From Nonomuraea harbinensis (GTDB taxonomy: Bacteria > Actinomycetota > Actinomycetes > Streptosporangiales > Streptosporangiaceae), in NCBI RefSeq assembly GCF_019396385.1, contig NZ_JAHKRN010000054.1:1-57622 (forward strand): a stretch of 57,622 bases of DNA, given 5' to 3'. Position 1 is the stretch's first letter; the number at the start of each line of letters is the position of its first letter. Below the pieces are notes generated by a model. That model was given only the letters and a program-made list of their open reading frames with translations. It made no database searches and was not told where the DNA came from. Of the stretch, positions 8,111-17,062 are shown in pieces. A program made the translations under genes and the position numbers.

Positions 8111-8305
8111 CCACGGCGGATCTGCAGGGCAGGTCGGCGTGGCAGGTCTAGGCGATGCGTCTGCGTGGTGGGTCTGGGCGGTGGGTCTGCGCGGTGAGTC
8201 TGGGCGGTGGGTCTGCGCGGTGAGTCTGCGTGGTGAGTCTGCGTGGCGGGGCCGCGTGGCGGGTCTGCGCGGTGCGTCAGCATGGCGGATTTTCGTGGCG
8301 GATCT
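8111..8305. repeat. 13-bp degenerate tandem repeat, 15 units
   Basis: Fifteen contiguous 13-bp units match the pattern GCGYGGYGRGTCT; for example units at 8189 and 8215 are both GCGCGGTGAGTCT. The core from 8163 to 8240 is the most regular, and units decay at both ends. The period is not a multiple of three, arguing against a coding role. Confidence 0.9.
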
Positions 8306-8559
8306 GTACGGAGATTCCTCACAGCGGTCTCCCGGGTGGGGTTCCACTGCGGGACCTGGGGTGTTGTGTGTCGACCTCTGAGTCGGTCGTGGAGTGGGGC
8401 CGGCAGCAGATCTCCACGGTGGGTCTCCCGAGGCGGGGCTCGACGGCGTCGCATGGGCCTGTGGGCGGTCTCATGTGGTTCTGGGCGTCCGGTGGCAGGA
8501 GCTCTGCGGCCGTGGTCTTGGGCAGCCGGTCGGGATGGCGGGTGTGCGGGAATGGGAGT

Positions 8560-8651
8560 TCACGGGGGTGCTGGAACGGGACTCACGGGGGTGCTGGAAC
8601 GGGACTCGCGGGGGTGCTGGAACGGGACTCGCGGGGGTGCGGGGACGGGAT
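8560..8651. repeat. 23-bp tandem repeat, four units plus remnant
   Basis: Units begin at 8560, 8583, 8606 and 8629. The first two are identical; the third differs by one base and the fourth by a few. Each contains CGGGGGTGCTGGAAC or a close variant. A partial fifth unit follows from 8652. The array lies directly upstream of the probable promoter of the HAD gene. Confidence 0.9.
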
Positions 8652-8735
8652 TCGCGGGGGTATGGGCGCGAACGTGGCGGTGGGACGGCGGGCTAGAGTC
8701 TCACAGGATGTGAGCCGGAGACGGAAAGAGGCGCG

Positions 8736-9707
8736 GTGCTGATCGACGGTTACGACACCCTGCTGCTCGACCTCGACGGCGTCGTGTATCTCGGGCCCAG
8801 GGCCGTGCGCGGCGCGGCCGAGGCGCTGGAGGAGGCGGGGCGGCGCGGGGTGAGGCTGGCGTACGTGACGAACAACGCCTCCAGGACGCCTGCCGCCATC
8901 GCCGCCCATCTGCGGGAGCTGAGGGTTCCCGCCGAGCGGGACGACGTGGTGACGTCGGCGCAGGCGGCGGCGCGGGTGGTGGCCGAGCGGGTGCCGGCGG
9001 GGGCGAAGGTGCTGGTCGTCGGCGGGGCCGGGCTGCGGATGGCCGTGCGCGGGCAGGGGCTGAGGCCCGTCACGGCGGCGGCCGAGGGGCCCGCGGCCGT
9101 GGTGCAGGGGATGTGGGCGGGGCTGTCGTACGGGCTGCTGGCCGAAGGGGCGCTGGCGGTGCGGCAGGGGGCGCTGTTCGTGGCCGCCAACCGCGACTCG
9201 ACCATGCCCACCGGGCGCGGCGAGGTGCCGGGCAACGGGGCGATGTCGCGGGTGATCGCGTCGGCGACCGGGGTGGAGCCGCTCTACGCGGGGAAGCCGG
9301 ATCCTCCGCTGCACCGGGAGTCGATGATCCGTACGGGGGCGCGGCGGCCGCTGGTGGTCGGCGACCGGCTCGACACCGACATCGAGGGGGCGCGGAACGC
9401 GGGCGTCGACGGGCTGCTGGTGCTCACGGGGGTGGCCAAGCCGCTCGACATGCTCACCGCGCCGCCGCACCAGCGGCCGACGTACGTGGCAGAGGATCTG
9501 TCCGGCCTGCTGGCACCGTACCCGGAAGTGCGGGACGGGGCGTGCGGCGGGTGGCGGGCCCGCTGGGTGGAGGGGACGCTGCGGCTCGACGGCGACGGGA
9601 GCCGGATCGACGGGCTGAGAGCGGCGTGCGACGCGGCGTGGGCGGCGGCGGGGGACAGCCCCGCCGAGGAGGACGCGGTCAAGCCGGTGCTCGGTCGGAT
9701 CGGCTGA
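8736..9707 (+). CDS. HAD-IIA family sugar/glycerol-phosphate phosphatase (Rv1692-like)
   Basis: 323 residues. HAD motif I is LLLDLDGVVYLG with nucleophile Asp12 and acid/base Asp14; motif II is YVTNNAS; motif III is the lysine in YAGKPDPP; motif IV is VVGDRLDTDIEGA. The C2-type cap marks the NagD/HAD-IIA group. The Mycobacterium homologue Rv1692 in the same neighbourhood is reported to be a glycerol-3-phosphate phosphatase, so phospholipid-glycerol recycling is a reasonable inference. GTG start at 8736 with GGAAAGAG upstream. The C-terminal 60 residues are an actinobacterial extension. Confidence 0.88.
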   Translation: MLIDGYDTLLLDLDGVVYLGPRAVRGAAEALEEAGRRGVRLAYVTNNASRTPAAIAAHLRELRVPAERDDVVTSAQAAARVVAERVPAGAKVLVVGGAGLRMAVRGQGLRPVTAAAEGPAAVVQGMWAGLSYGLLAEGALAVRQGALFVAANRDSTMPTGRGEVPGNGAMSRVIASATGVEPLYAGKPDPPLHRESMIRTGARRPLVVGDRLDTDIEGARNAGVDGLLVLTGVAKPLDMLTAPPHQRPTYVAEDLSGLLAPYPEVRDGACGGWRARWVEGTLRLDGDGSRIDGLRAACDAAWAAAGDSPAEEDAVKPVLGRIG

Positions 9708-9801
9708 TCCGGTGCTCAAGACGATCGGCTGACCCGGTGATCGGCGGAGGGCGCGACCCGGACCGGCCGCGCCGCCTGCGGTGAGCGGGCGGGCGGCTCG
9801 G

Positions 9802-10149
9802 TCAGAGGAGCCGGCGCAGGCGGAGCAGGTCGCCGAAGCTGGCGTCGATCCTCACCCGGCCGCCGAGCAGCGCACGGGCCAGATCCAGCTCTCCGTCGAC
9901 CAGCGCCACGAGGTCGTCGCTGACGATCGTCAGCTTCACGTCGGCCGGCCTGCCGTCGGCCGGCGGCGCCTCCAGGAACGGGTCCAGGCCCCCGTGGTGC
10001 AGGCGTCCGTGGAAGGTCACGTCGAGATCGGAGACGCGGCAGCTGACCGTGCGCTCGACCACATGCCTGGCACGGTCCTCCTCGTCGATCTCGTCGAACT
10101 GCGCGACGAGCTTGACCAGTGCCGCCCGGCACTCCTCGACGCTTGCCAT
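9802..10149 (-). CDS. SCP2 sterol-binding-domain-like protein
   Basis: 115 residues. The pattern RTVSCRVSDLDVTFHGRLH, then VKLTIVSDDLVALVDGELD and the helical ARALLGGRVRIDASFGDLLRL, matches the C-terminal half of SCP2-like lipid-carrier domains. Such proteins are found beside tlyA in actinomycetes. The ATG at 10149 has AAAGGGAG upstream on the minus strand. It is divergent from the tiny gene at 10275 and convergent with the HAD gene. The ligand is unknown. Confidence 0.75.
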   Translation of the reverse strand: MASVEECRAALVKLVAQFDEIDEEDRARHVVERTVSCRVSDLDVTFHGRLHHGGLDPFLEAPPADGRPADVKLTIVSDDLVALVDGELDLARALLGGRVRIDASFGDLLRLRRLL

Positions 10150-10262
10150 GATCGCTCCCTTTCTACTTCCTTTACGGTCGGTAGCGTTCCACACCGAGCG
10201 CCCCGTATGACCCTTCAACGCGTGACACGCCTGCCAAGGTCCCGCGCGCTCGCCCGAGGCGT

Positions 10263-10268
10263 TACCGT
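10263..10268 (+). promoter_or_regulatory. Probable -10 box for leaderless transcription of the 52-residue gene
   Basis: TACCGT ends 6 nt before the ATG at 10275. This -10 spacing would place the transcription start at or next to the start codon. No ribosome-binding site is seen upstream, which fits a leaderless mRNA. Confidence 0.4.
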
Positions 10269-10274
10269 CGAGTC

Positions 10275-10429
10275 ATGAGTGAGCTGCCAGAGGAGACCGG
10301 CGACGCGCGGGTCGACGCGGTCCTCGCCGGGCTGGGCCGGCTGCCGGGCCTGCCGGTGAGCGATCACGTGGCGGTGTTCGAAGAGGCGTTCTCCGGGCTG
10401 GAGGCCGCGCTGGGCGCCGTGGACGCCCA

Positions 10430-10433
<4 letters not shown>
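10275..10433 (+). CDS. Tiny conserved protein upstream of tlyA (Rv1693-like)
   Basis: 52 residues starting MSELPEETGDARVDAVLAGL and ending EAALGAVDAQ, predicted as two short helices with an acidic start. Its TGA overlaps the GTG start of tlyA (GTGA), so the two are translationally coupled. Position and size match Mycobacterium Rv1693, a conserved hypothetical between the HAD gene and tlyA. Function unknown. Confidence 0.75.
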
Positions 10434-11238
<805 letters not shown>

Positions 11239-11242
<4 letters not shown>

Positions 11243-12138
11243 ACCGGACCGTCCTGGTCACCGTCCACACCGGCCGCGAGGCCGCCGTCGAGAGCGCCCG
11301 CCTGGTCATCCGGCGGCTGCTCGACGCGGGCCTCCGCGTACGGGTCCTCGACGTGGAGGCCGGCGAGGTCGGCGCGGAAGGCGTGGAGGTGGTGCCCGCG
11401 GAGCCGAGCGCCGCCAAGGACGCCGAGGTGATGATCGTGCTCGGCGGTGACGGGTCGCTGCTGCGCTCGGCCGAACTGGCCAGGCCGACCCGCACCCCGC
11501 TGCTCGGCGTGAACCTGGGCCACGTCGGGTTCCTCGCCGAGGCCGAGGTCGCCGACCTGGACGACGCCGTCGACGACGTGGTCGCCGGCCGCTACGACGT
11601 CGAGGAACGCATGACCATCGACGTGCTGGCCCGCCAGAACGGCAACGTCATCGCCGACACCTGGGCGCTCAACGAGGTCACCGTCGAGAAGCAGGAGCGC
11701 ATGCTGGAGGTGGTGGCGGAGATCGACGGGCGGCCGCTGTCACGCTGGGGCTGCGACGGCGTGATCTGCGCCACCCCGACCGGGTCCACCGCCTACGCGT
11801 TCTCCGCCGGGGGGCCCGTGGTCTGGCCGGAGGTCGAGGCGCTGCTCATGGTCCCGATCAGCGCCCACGCCCTGTTCGCCCGGCCGCTCGTCATCTCGCC
11901 GCGTTCCACGGTCGCCGTCGAGATCCTGCCCGACACCCCGGGCGGGGTGCTGTCGTGCGACGGCCGCCGCCGCTTCGACCTGCCCTCCGGTAGCCGCGTC
12001 GAGGTGCGGCGCGGCGCCGAGCCGGTGCTGCTGGCCCGGCTGCACGGCGTCGAGAGCACCGGCGCCCCCTTCACCGACAGGCTGGTCGCCAAGTTCGAAC
12101 TACCTGTGCAGGGCTGGCGTGGGAGGGTGCGACCCTGA
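11239..12138 (+). CDS. nadK: NAD kinase
   Basis: 299 residues; phosphorylates NAD to NADP with ATP or polyphosphate. The catalytic GGDG motif is at residues 69-72 (IVLGGDGSLLR), then LGVNLGHVGFLAE, the NEV motif in WALNEVTVEKQE, and CDGVICATPTGSTAYAFSAG. The ATG at 11239 overlaps the tlyA stop by 4 bp, which fixes the start. Located between tlyA and recN as in Mycobacterium and Streptomyces. Confidence 0.96.
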
Positions 12139-12151
12139 ATGAATTGAAGGG

Positions 12152-12187
12152 CCGAACACGTAGGATCGCATACGCACACGTGTTCGG
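12152..12187. promoter_or_regulatory. Inverted repeat in front of recN
   Basis: CCGAACACGT (12152-12161) and ACGTGTTCGG (12178-12187) form a 10-bp inverted repeat with a 16-nt spacer. It could be a terminator-like hairpin for the tlyA-nadK transcript or an operator. The GAAC/GTTC halves resemble those of an actinobacterial LexA box, but the spacing is far too long for a canonical SOS box (CGAAC-N4-GTTCG). Confidence 0.45.
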
Positions 12188-12233
12188 GCCGCGGCGCGGT
12201 TGATCGTATTCTCGCAAGTGACGGGAGTGGGCA

Positions 12234-13946
12234 GTGCGACCAAGGGTCGAGGAGGTCCGCATCCAGGGGCTCGGTGTCATCGATGAGGCCGTGCTGGAGC
12301 TATCGCCGGGCTTCAACGTGGTGACCGGCGAGACCGGCGCGGGCAAGACGATGGTCGTCACCGGCCTCGGGCTGCTGTTCGGCGGCCGGGCCGACCCGTC
12401 CCGCATCAGACCGGGCGCCGACAAGGCCACCGTCGAGGGCACGCTCGTCATCGAGCCGGGCGGCCGCGTGTCCCAGCAGGTCGAGGACATCGGCGGCCAG
12501 GCCGAGGACGGCGAGCTGATCATCTCTCGCACGGTCTCCGCCGAGGGCCGTTCGCGCGCCTGGCTCGGCGGCCGGTCCGTGCCCGTCGGCACGCTGACCT
12601 ACCTCGCCGACGACCTGGTGGCCGTGCACGGCCAGATGGACCAGCAGCGGCTGCTCCAGCCCGCCAGGCAGCGCGCCGCGCTCGACCGCTACGCCGGCAA
12701 CGACCTGGTCAAGCCCCTGCGGGCCTACCAGCAGGCCTACAAGCGCCACAAGCAGGTCGGCGCGCAGGTCGAGGAGCTGACCACCAGGGCCAGGGAGCGC
12801 GCGCAGGAGGCCGACCTGCTCAGGTTCGGCCTGGAGGAGGTCGAGAAGGTCGACCCCAAGCCCGGCGAGGACGCCGCGCTGCGCGAGGAGGAGGAGCGGC
12901 TCTCCCACGCCGACGCCCTCCGCACCGCCGCGACCGGCGCCCACACCGCGCTGCTCGGCGACCCCATGGAGGCGGCCGACGGCGGCGCCCACGACGTGAT
13001 CTCGCTGCTCGGCGAGGCCCGCGCGGCCGTCGAAGCGGTCCGCGACTACGATCCCGCGCTGGCCGCCGTCGCCGACCGGCTGGCCGAGGCCGGCTACCTG
13101 ATCTCCGACGTGGCCACCGACCTGGCCTCCTACGCCGAGTCGGTCGAGTCCGACCCCGCCCGGCTGGCCGCCGTCCAGGAGCGCAGGTCCGTGCTCACCG
13201 GCCTCATCCGCAAGTACGGCGAGGACAGCGCCGCGGTGCTGGCCTGGGCGCAGCAGGCGGCCGCCCGGCTGGCCGAGTTGGAAGGCGACGACGATCGCGT
13301 CGGCGAGCTCACCCGCGAGTACGACGAGCTGACCGAACGGCTGACCGAGCTGGCCGGCGAGCTGACCCGGGTGCGCGAGGCCGCCGCCGAGCGCTTCGGC
13401 AAGGCCGTCACCGAGGAGCTGACCGCGCTGGCCATGCCGCACGCCCGGGTCGTCGTCCAGCTCGCCAGGGCCGCCGAGTTCGGCCCCGACGGGGTCGACG
13501 AGGTGGAGCTGCGCATGGCGGCCCACCCCGCCGCGCCGCCGCTGCCGCTCAACAAGGGCGCCTCCGGCGGTGAGCTGAGCCGGGTCATGCTCGCCATCGA
13601 GGTCGTGTTCGCCGGCGCGGACCCGGTGCCCACGTTCGTCTTCGACGAGGTCGACGCGGGGGTGGGCGGCAAGGCCGCGGTGGAGATCGGGCGCAGGCTG
13701 GCCAGGCTGGCGCGCACCGCCCAGGTGGTCGTCGTCACCCACCTGCCGCAGGTCGCGGCCTTCGCCGACCAGCACCTGGTGGTGGAGAAGGCCGGCGACG
13801 GCAGCGTGGTGCGCAGCGGTGTGGTCACACTCGACCACGAAGGGCGGGTGCGCGAGCTGTCGCGCATGCTGGCCGGCTTGGAGGACTCCGAACTGGGCAG
13901 AGCGCATGCAGAAGAACTTCTAGGGTTGGCGGCGGCCGACAGGTGA
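12234..13946 (+). CDS. recN: DNA repair protein RecN
   Basis: 570 residues, SMC-like ATPase acting in double-strand-break repair. Walker A is GETGAGKT at 32-39; the Q-loop region VAVHGQMDQQRLLQP follows; the middle is coiled coil (about 160-390, Glu/Arg/Ala-rich); the signature GASGGELSRVMLAIE and Walker B TFVFDEVDAGVGG lie near the C-terminus, with the H-loop VVVTHLPQVAAFAD. Length is normal. GTG start at 12234. A 10-bp inverted repeat lies between nadK and recN. Confidence 0.96.
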   Translation: MRPRVEEVRIQGLGVIDEAVLELSPGFNVVTGETGAGKTMVVTGLGLLFGGRADPSRIRPGADKATVEGTLVIEPGGRVSQQVEDIGGQAEDGELIISRTVSAEGRSRAWLGGRSVPVGTLTYLADDLVAVHGQMDQQRLLQPARQRAALDRYAGNDLVKPLRAYQQAYKRHKQVGAQVEELTTRARERAQEADLLRFGLEEVEKVDPKPGEDAALREEEERLSHADALRTAATGAHTALLGDPMEAADGGAHDVISLLGEARAAVEAVRDYDPALAAVADRLAEAGYLISDVATDLASYAESVESDPARLAAVQERRSVLTGLIRKYGEDSAAVLAWAQQAAARLAELEGDDDRVGELTREYDELTERLTELAGELTRVREAAAERFGKAVTEELTALAMPHARVVVQLARAAEFGPDGVDEVELRMAAHPAAPPLPLNKGASGGELSRVMLAIEVVFAGADPVPTFVFDEVDAGVGGKAAVEIGRRLARLARTAQVVVVTHLPQVAAFADQHLVVEKAGDGSVVRSGVVTLDHEGRVRELSRMLAGLEDSELGRAHAEELLGLAAADR

Positions 13947-14019
13947 TTCCGTGTGACATAGCGGACACGCCCGGTCATGCGTGGCCTCCCCGGTCTTTTG
14001 CTCTGGCAGGATGGTCTTG

Positions 14020-15216
14020 ATGAAGGTTCCGGGGAACAGGATGCCGGGCCTCCGCGCGAAGAAGGCCAACGACCTTCCCGGCGTCACCGGTGTGGCGAGG
14101 ATCGACCGGCGGACCAAGAGGCTCACCAAGCGCCTCCAGCCCGGCGAGATCGCCATCATCGACCACGTCGACGTCGATCGGGTCAGCGCGGAGGCCCTTG
14201 TGGCGTGCGGAGCGGCGGGCGTGGTCAACATCGCCGCCGGCATCAGCGGCCGCTATCCCAACCTGGGCCCCCAGATCATCGCCGAGGCCGGCATCCCGTT
14301 CGTCGACAATGTCGGCCAGGAGCTGTTCGAGCGGGTCAAGGACGGCGCCGTCGTCCGGCTCCACGAGGGCATCGTCTACCTGGATGACGAGGTCGTCGGC
14401 AAGGGCGAGGAGCAGACGGCCGAGTCCATCGAGGCCGCCATGGCCGAGGCACGCGCCGGGCTGGCCGTGCAGATCGAGGCGTTCGCCGTCAACACGATGG
14501 AGTACGTCCGCGGCGAGGGCAAGCTGCTCATCGACGGCGTGGGCGTGCCCGACATCCGCACCAAGATCGAGGGCAGGCACGCGCTCATCGTGGTCCGCGG
14601 CTACCACTACAAGGAAGACATCGCCACCCTCCGCCCGTACCTGCGCGAGTACCGTCCCGTGCTGATCGGCGTCGACGGCGGCGCCGACGCGCTGCTGGAG
14701 GCTGGCTACCTGCCCGACGTCATCGTCGGCGACTTCGACTCGGTCTCCGCCAAGGCGCTCACCTGCGGCGCCGAGCTGATCGTGCACGCCTATCGCGACG
14801 GCCGGGCGCCCGGCCTGGAGCGGGTCCACCAGCTCGGCCAGGAGGCGGTCGTCTTCCCGTCGACCGGCACCAGCGAGGACATCGCCATGCTGCTGGCCGA
14901 CGAGAAGGGCGCCGAGCTGATCGTCGCCGTCGGCACCCACGGCACGCTGGAGGAGTTCCTCGACAAGGGCCGCTCCGGCATGGCGAGCACCTTTCTCACC
15001 CGGCTGCGCGTCGGCAGTAGACTCGTCGACGCCAAGGGCGTCAGCATGCTCTACCGCAGTCGCATCACCACCTCCCAGCTGTTGCTCCTGGCGGCCACCG
15101 CGCTGGTCACCATGGGCGTCGCTCTCTCCGCCTCACCGCTCGGCCAGATCTGGCTGAACGGCCTGCAAGACGTCTGGAACGCGTTCATCTTCTGGTTGGT
15201 CGGGCTCTTCTCGTGA
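14020..15216 (+). CDS. steA: SteA-type putative cytokinetic ring protein
   Basis: 398 residues. A thiamine-pyrophosphokinase-like catalytic fold is visible (VLIGVDGGADALLEAGYLPD, VIVGDFDSVS, GTSEDIAMLLADEKGAELIV), followed by a C-terminal transmembrane helix (LLLLAATALVTMGVALS) and a second hydrophobic stretch at the extreme C-terminus. This is the Rv1697/SteA architecture; SteA acts with SteB at the septum and in cell-wall splitting in Corynebacterium. The ATG at 14020 starts MKVPGNRMPGLRAKK; ATG 14011 is an alternative. The stop overlaps the GTG of steB by 4 bp. Confidence 0.9.
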   Translation: MKVPGNRMPGLRAKKANDLPGVTGVARIDRRTKRLTKRLQPGEIAIIDHVDVDRVSAEALVACGAAGVVNIAAGISGRYPNLGPQIIAEAGIPFVDNVGQELFERVKDGAVVRLHEGIVYLDDEVVGKGEEQTAESIEAAMAEARAGLAVQIEAFAVNTMEYVRGEGKLLIDGVGVPDIRTKIEGRHALIVVRGYHYKEDIATLRPYLREYRPVLIGVDGGADALLEAGYLPDVIVGDFDSVSAKALTCGAELIVHAYRDGRAPGLERVHQLGQEAVVFPSTGTSEDIAMLLADEKGAELIVAVGTHGTLEEFLDKGRSGMASTFLTRLRVGSRLVDAKGVSMLYRSRITTSQLLLLAATALVTMGVALSASPLGQIWLNGLQDVWNAFIFWLVGLFS

Positions 15217-16202
15217 TCGATTTCCGCTATCACCTCGTCTCCATCGTCGCCATCTTCCTGGCGCTGGCCGTCGGCATCGTGCTCGGCACGAACCTGCTGC
15301 AGGATCCAGCGATCAAGACGGCCAACGAGATGACGCGTCAGCTCACCCAGACCAACGAAGGGCTGCGCGGCGAGCTCGACGTGATGAAGGGGCGCGAGCA
15401 GGTCCACCAGGAGTTCATCACCACCCTCACCCCGCAGCTCGTCCAGGGCGGGCTCGCCGGCGAGCAGGTGCTGCTGGTGGAGGCGCCCGGTGCGAGCTCC
15501 ACCTATCGCGAGCTGACCGAGCAGGTGCTCGCCGAGGCGGGCGCGAAGGTCACCGGCCGGCTCCTGCTGCTCGACAAGTTCTTCGACCCCAAGAGCGCCG
15601 GCGTGCTCGACGGCCTGGTCAACCAGCTCAAGCCCGCCGAGATGGCCTTCCCCACCACGGCCACCGTGCACGACAAGGCCGCCACCCTGCTCGCCGCCAC
15701 CCTCATGACCGCCGACCCGGCGCTGGCCGGCACCCCCAACGAGGCCACGTCCGCCGTCGTCGACGGCCTCCAGACGGGCGGGTTCATCGACGTCGACTTC
15801 ATCGACGACAACGACGAGCCGCTCAACCGCGCCACGCTCGCCGTCCTCTACTCGCCCGACGCGCCGTACGAGGGAGACAACGCCGAAAGCCAGGCTGCGG
15901 CGCTCGTCTCGGTGGCGGGCGGGATCGACGCCGGCGGCAAGGGCGCCGTGATGGCCGGCGCCGCCGCCACCTCCGCCGCGCCGGGCGGCGCCATCACCGC
16001 CCTGCGCGACGACAGCGAGACCGCCAAGCGGGTCTCCAGCGTCGACAACGTCGATATGCCTGAAGGCCAGGTCGTGATCGTCTACGCTCTGCGAGAGCAA
16101 GCGACCGGGGGCGTGGGCCAGTACGGCACCGGCGCCGGAGCCACGGCGTTCCAGCCGGTGACACCCAGCCCGGCCCCGTCGTCCACCGAGTCAGGGAGCT
16201 GA
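15213..16202 (+). CDS. steB: SteB / MctB-family membrane protein
   Basis: 329 residues. An N-terminal membrane anchor (VSIVAIFLALAVGIVLGTNL) is followed by a coiled coil (about 35-75, LTQTNEGLRGELDVMKGREQ) and an extracytoplasmic domain. The C-terminus is a Ser/Pro/Thr-rich tail. The family includes Rv1698, described as a copper-transport protein B (MctB), and SteB, the SteA partner in septal cell-wall remodelling. Adjacent steA, the MraY-like gene and murJ favour the division role. GTG start overlapping the steA stop. Confidence 0.88.
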   Translation: MIDFRYHLVSIVAIFLALAVGIVLGTNLLQDPAIKTANEMTRQLTQTNEGLRGELDVMKGREQVHQEFITTLTPQLVQGGLAGEQVLLVEAPGASSTYRELTEQVLAEAGAKVTGRLLLLDKFFDPKSAGVLDGLVNQLKPAEMAFPTTATVHDKAATLLAATLMTADPALAGTPNEATSAVVDGLQTGGFIDVDFIDDNDEPLNRATLAVLYSPDAPYEGDNAESQAAALVSVAGGIDAGGKGAVMAGAAATSAAPGGAITALRDDSETAKRVSSVDNVDMPEGQVVIVYALREQATGGVGQYGTGAGATAFQPVTPSPAPSSTESGS

Positions 16203-16203
16203 C

Positions 16204-17058
16204 ATGGCCCGTGGCCTGCTCTATGCCCTCGCGGGCGCCGCGATCGGCGCCGCCGCGGCTCGTGCCGCCTACGCCGCGCTCACCCGTACGCAAGGCGGGG
16301 GCGGCGACCCCGCCAGCCGCTGGACCCGCAAGAACCACCGCGGCGAGCCGATCACGCTGCTCGAAGGGCCCGCGTTCGTGGCCGGGGCGAGCGCCGCGGC
16401 CGCGCTGGCGCCCGGCCTGCCCGCCCGCGCGCGGGCGGCGGCGCTGCTGGCCGGAGCCGGCAGCGGCGCGCTCGGCGCCTACGACGACCTCTACGGCACC
16501 ACCTCGTCCAAGGGGTTCAAGGGCCACCTGAGCGCGCTCGCCCGGGGCGAGGTCACCAGCGGCGCGGTCAAGATCCTCGGCATCGGCGCGACCGGGCTGG
16601 CCGCCGCCGCGCTGGTGTCCGACGGCCCCGCCGACACGCTCGTCAACGGCGCGGTCGTCGCGGGCGCGGCCAACCTGGCCAACCTGTTCGATCTGCGGCC
16701 CGGCCGGGCGATCAAGGTCGGGCTGCTCACCGGCGGGCCGCTGCTGGCGGCGGCCGTGGCCGGCGACTCGCCCGCGACGGCCGCGCTGGCCGCCGTGCCG
16801 CTGGGCGCCGCCGCCGCGCTGCTCCCCGACGACCTGGGCGAGCGGGCCATGCTCGGCGACGCGGGCGCCAACGCGCTGGGCGCGCTGCTGGGCCTGGCCG
16901 CGGTGACCAAGCTGGGCCGTCCCGGCAGGCTCGTCCTGCTCGGCACCGTGGCCGCGCTCACCGCCGCCTCCGAGAAGATCAGCTTCACCAAGGTCATCGC
17001 GGGCAACAAGGTGCTCAACCGGCTCGACCTGCTGGGCCGCCGCCCCGCCGACGCGTGA
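16204..17058 (+). CDS. MraY/WecA-like (glycosyltransferase 4 family) membrane protein
   Basis: 284 residues, very Ala/Gly/Leu-rich with about eight predicted membrane segments. The family hallmarks are weak but present: GAYDDLYGTT and KGFKGHLSALARGEVTSG, ANLANLFDLRPGRAIK in the place of the MraY NFIDG loop, and MLGDAGANALGALLG in the place of the MraY GDTGS motif. A polyprenyl-phosphate sugar-1-phosphate transferase role is plausible, but catalytic Asp residues should be checked against MraY. It starts 1 bp after steB and is 4 bp from murJ, so it is in the same transcript as the division and lipid II genes. Confidence 0.7.
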   Translation: MARGLLYALAGAAIGAAAARAAYAALTRTQGGGGDPASRWTRKNHRGEPITLLEGPAFVAGASAAAALAPGLPARARAAALLAGAGSGALGAYDDLYGTTSSKGFKGHLSALARGEVTSGAVKILGIGATGLAAAALVSDGPADTLVNGAVVAGAANLANLFDLRPGRAIKVGLLTGGPLLAAAVAGDSPATAALAAVPLGAAAALLPDDLGERAMLGDAGANALGALLGLAAVTKLGRPGRLVLLGTVAALTAASEKISFTKVIAGNKVLNRLDLLGRRPADA

Positions 17059-17062
17059 CCCG

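Larger units (their letters stand above)
7940..8735. other. Gene-free region with two tandem repeat arrays
   Basis: About 0.8 kb lies between the GNAT and HAD genes with no credible coding sequence: all long frames give His/Pro/Arg or Gly/Trp/Arg low complexity. It contains a 13-bp array (8111-8305) and a 23-bp array (8560-8651). TAGAGT at 8694-8699 could be the -10 box for the HAD gene. Confidence 0.7.

Noticed and set aside
7936..8454. Minus-strand extension of the GNAT gene and plus-strand frames at 8230-8742
   Set aside because: They translate the 13-bp and 23-bp arrays into His/Pro/Arg or Gly/Trp repeats and have no similarity to a protein. The GNAT fold begins at 7939.
12152..12187. 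A canonical LexA box in front of recN
   Set aside because: The GAAC and GTTC halves are too far apart for the actinobacterial SOS consensus; only an inverted repeat is claimed.
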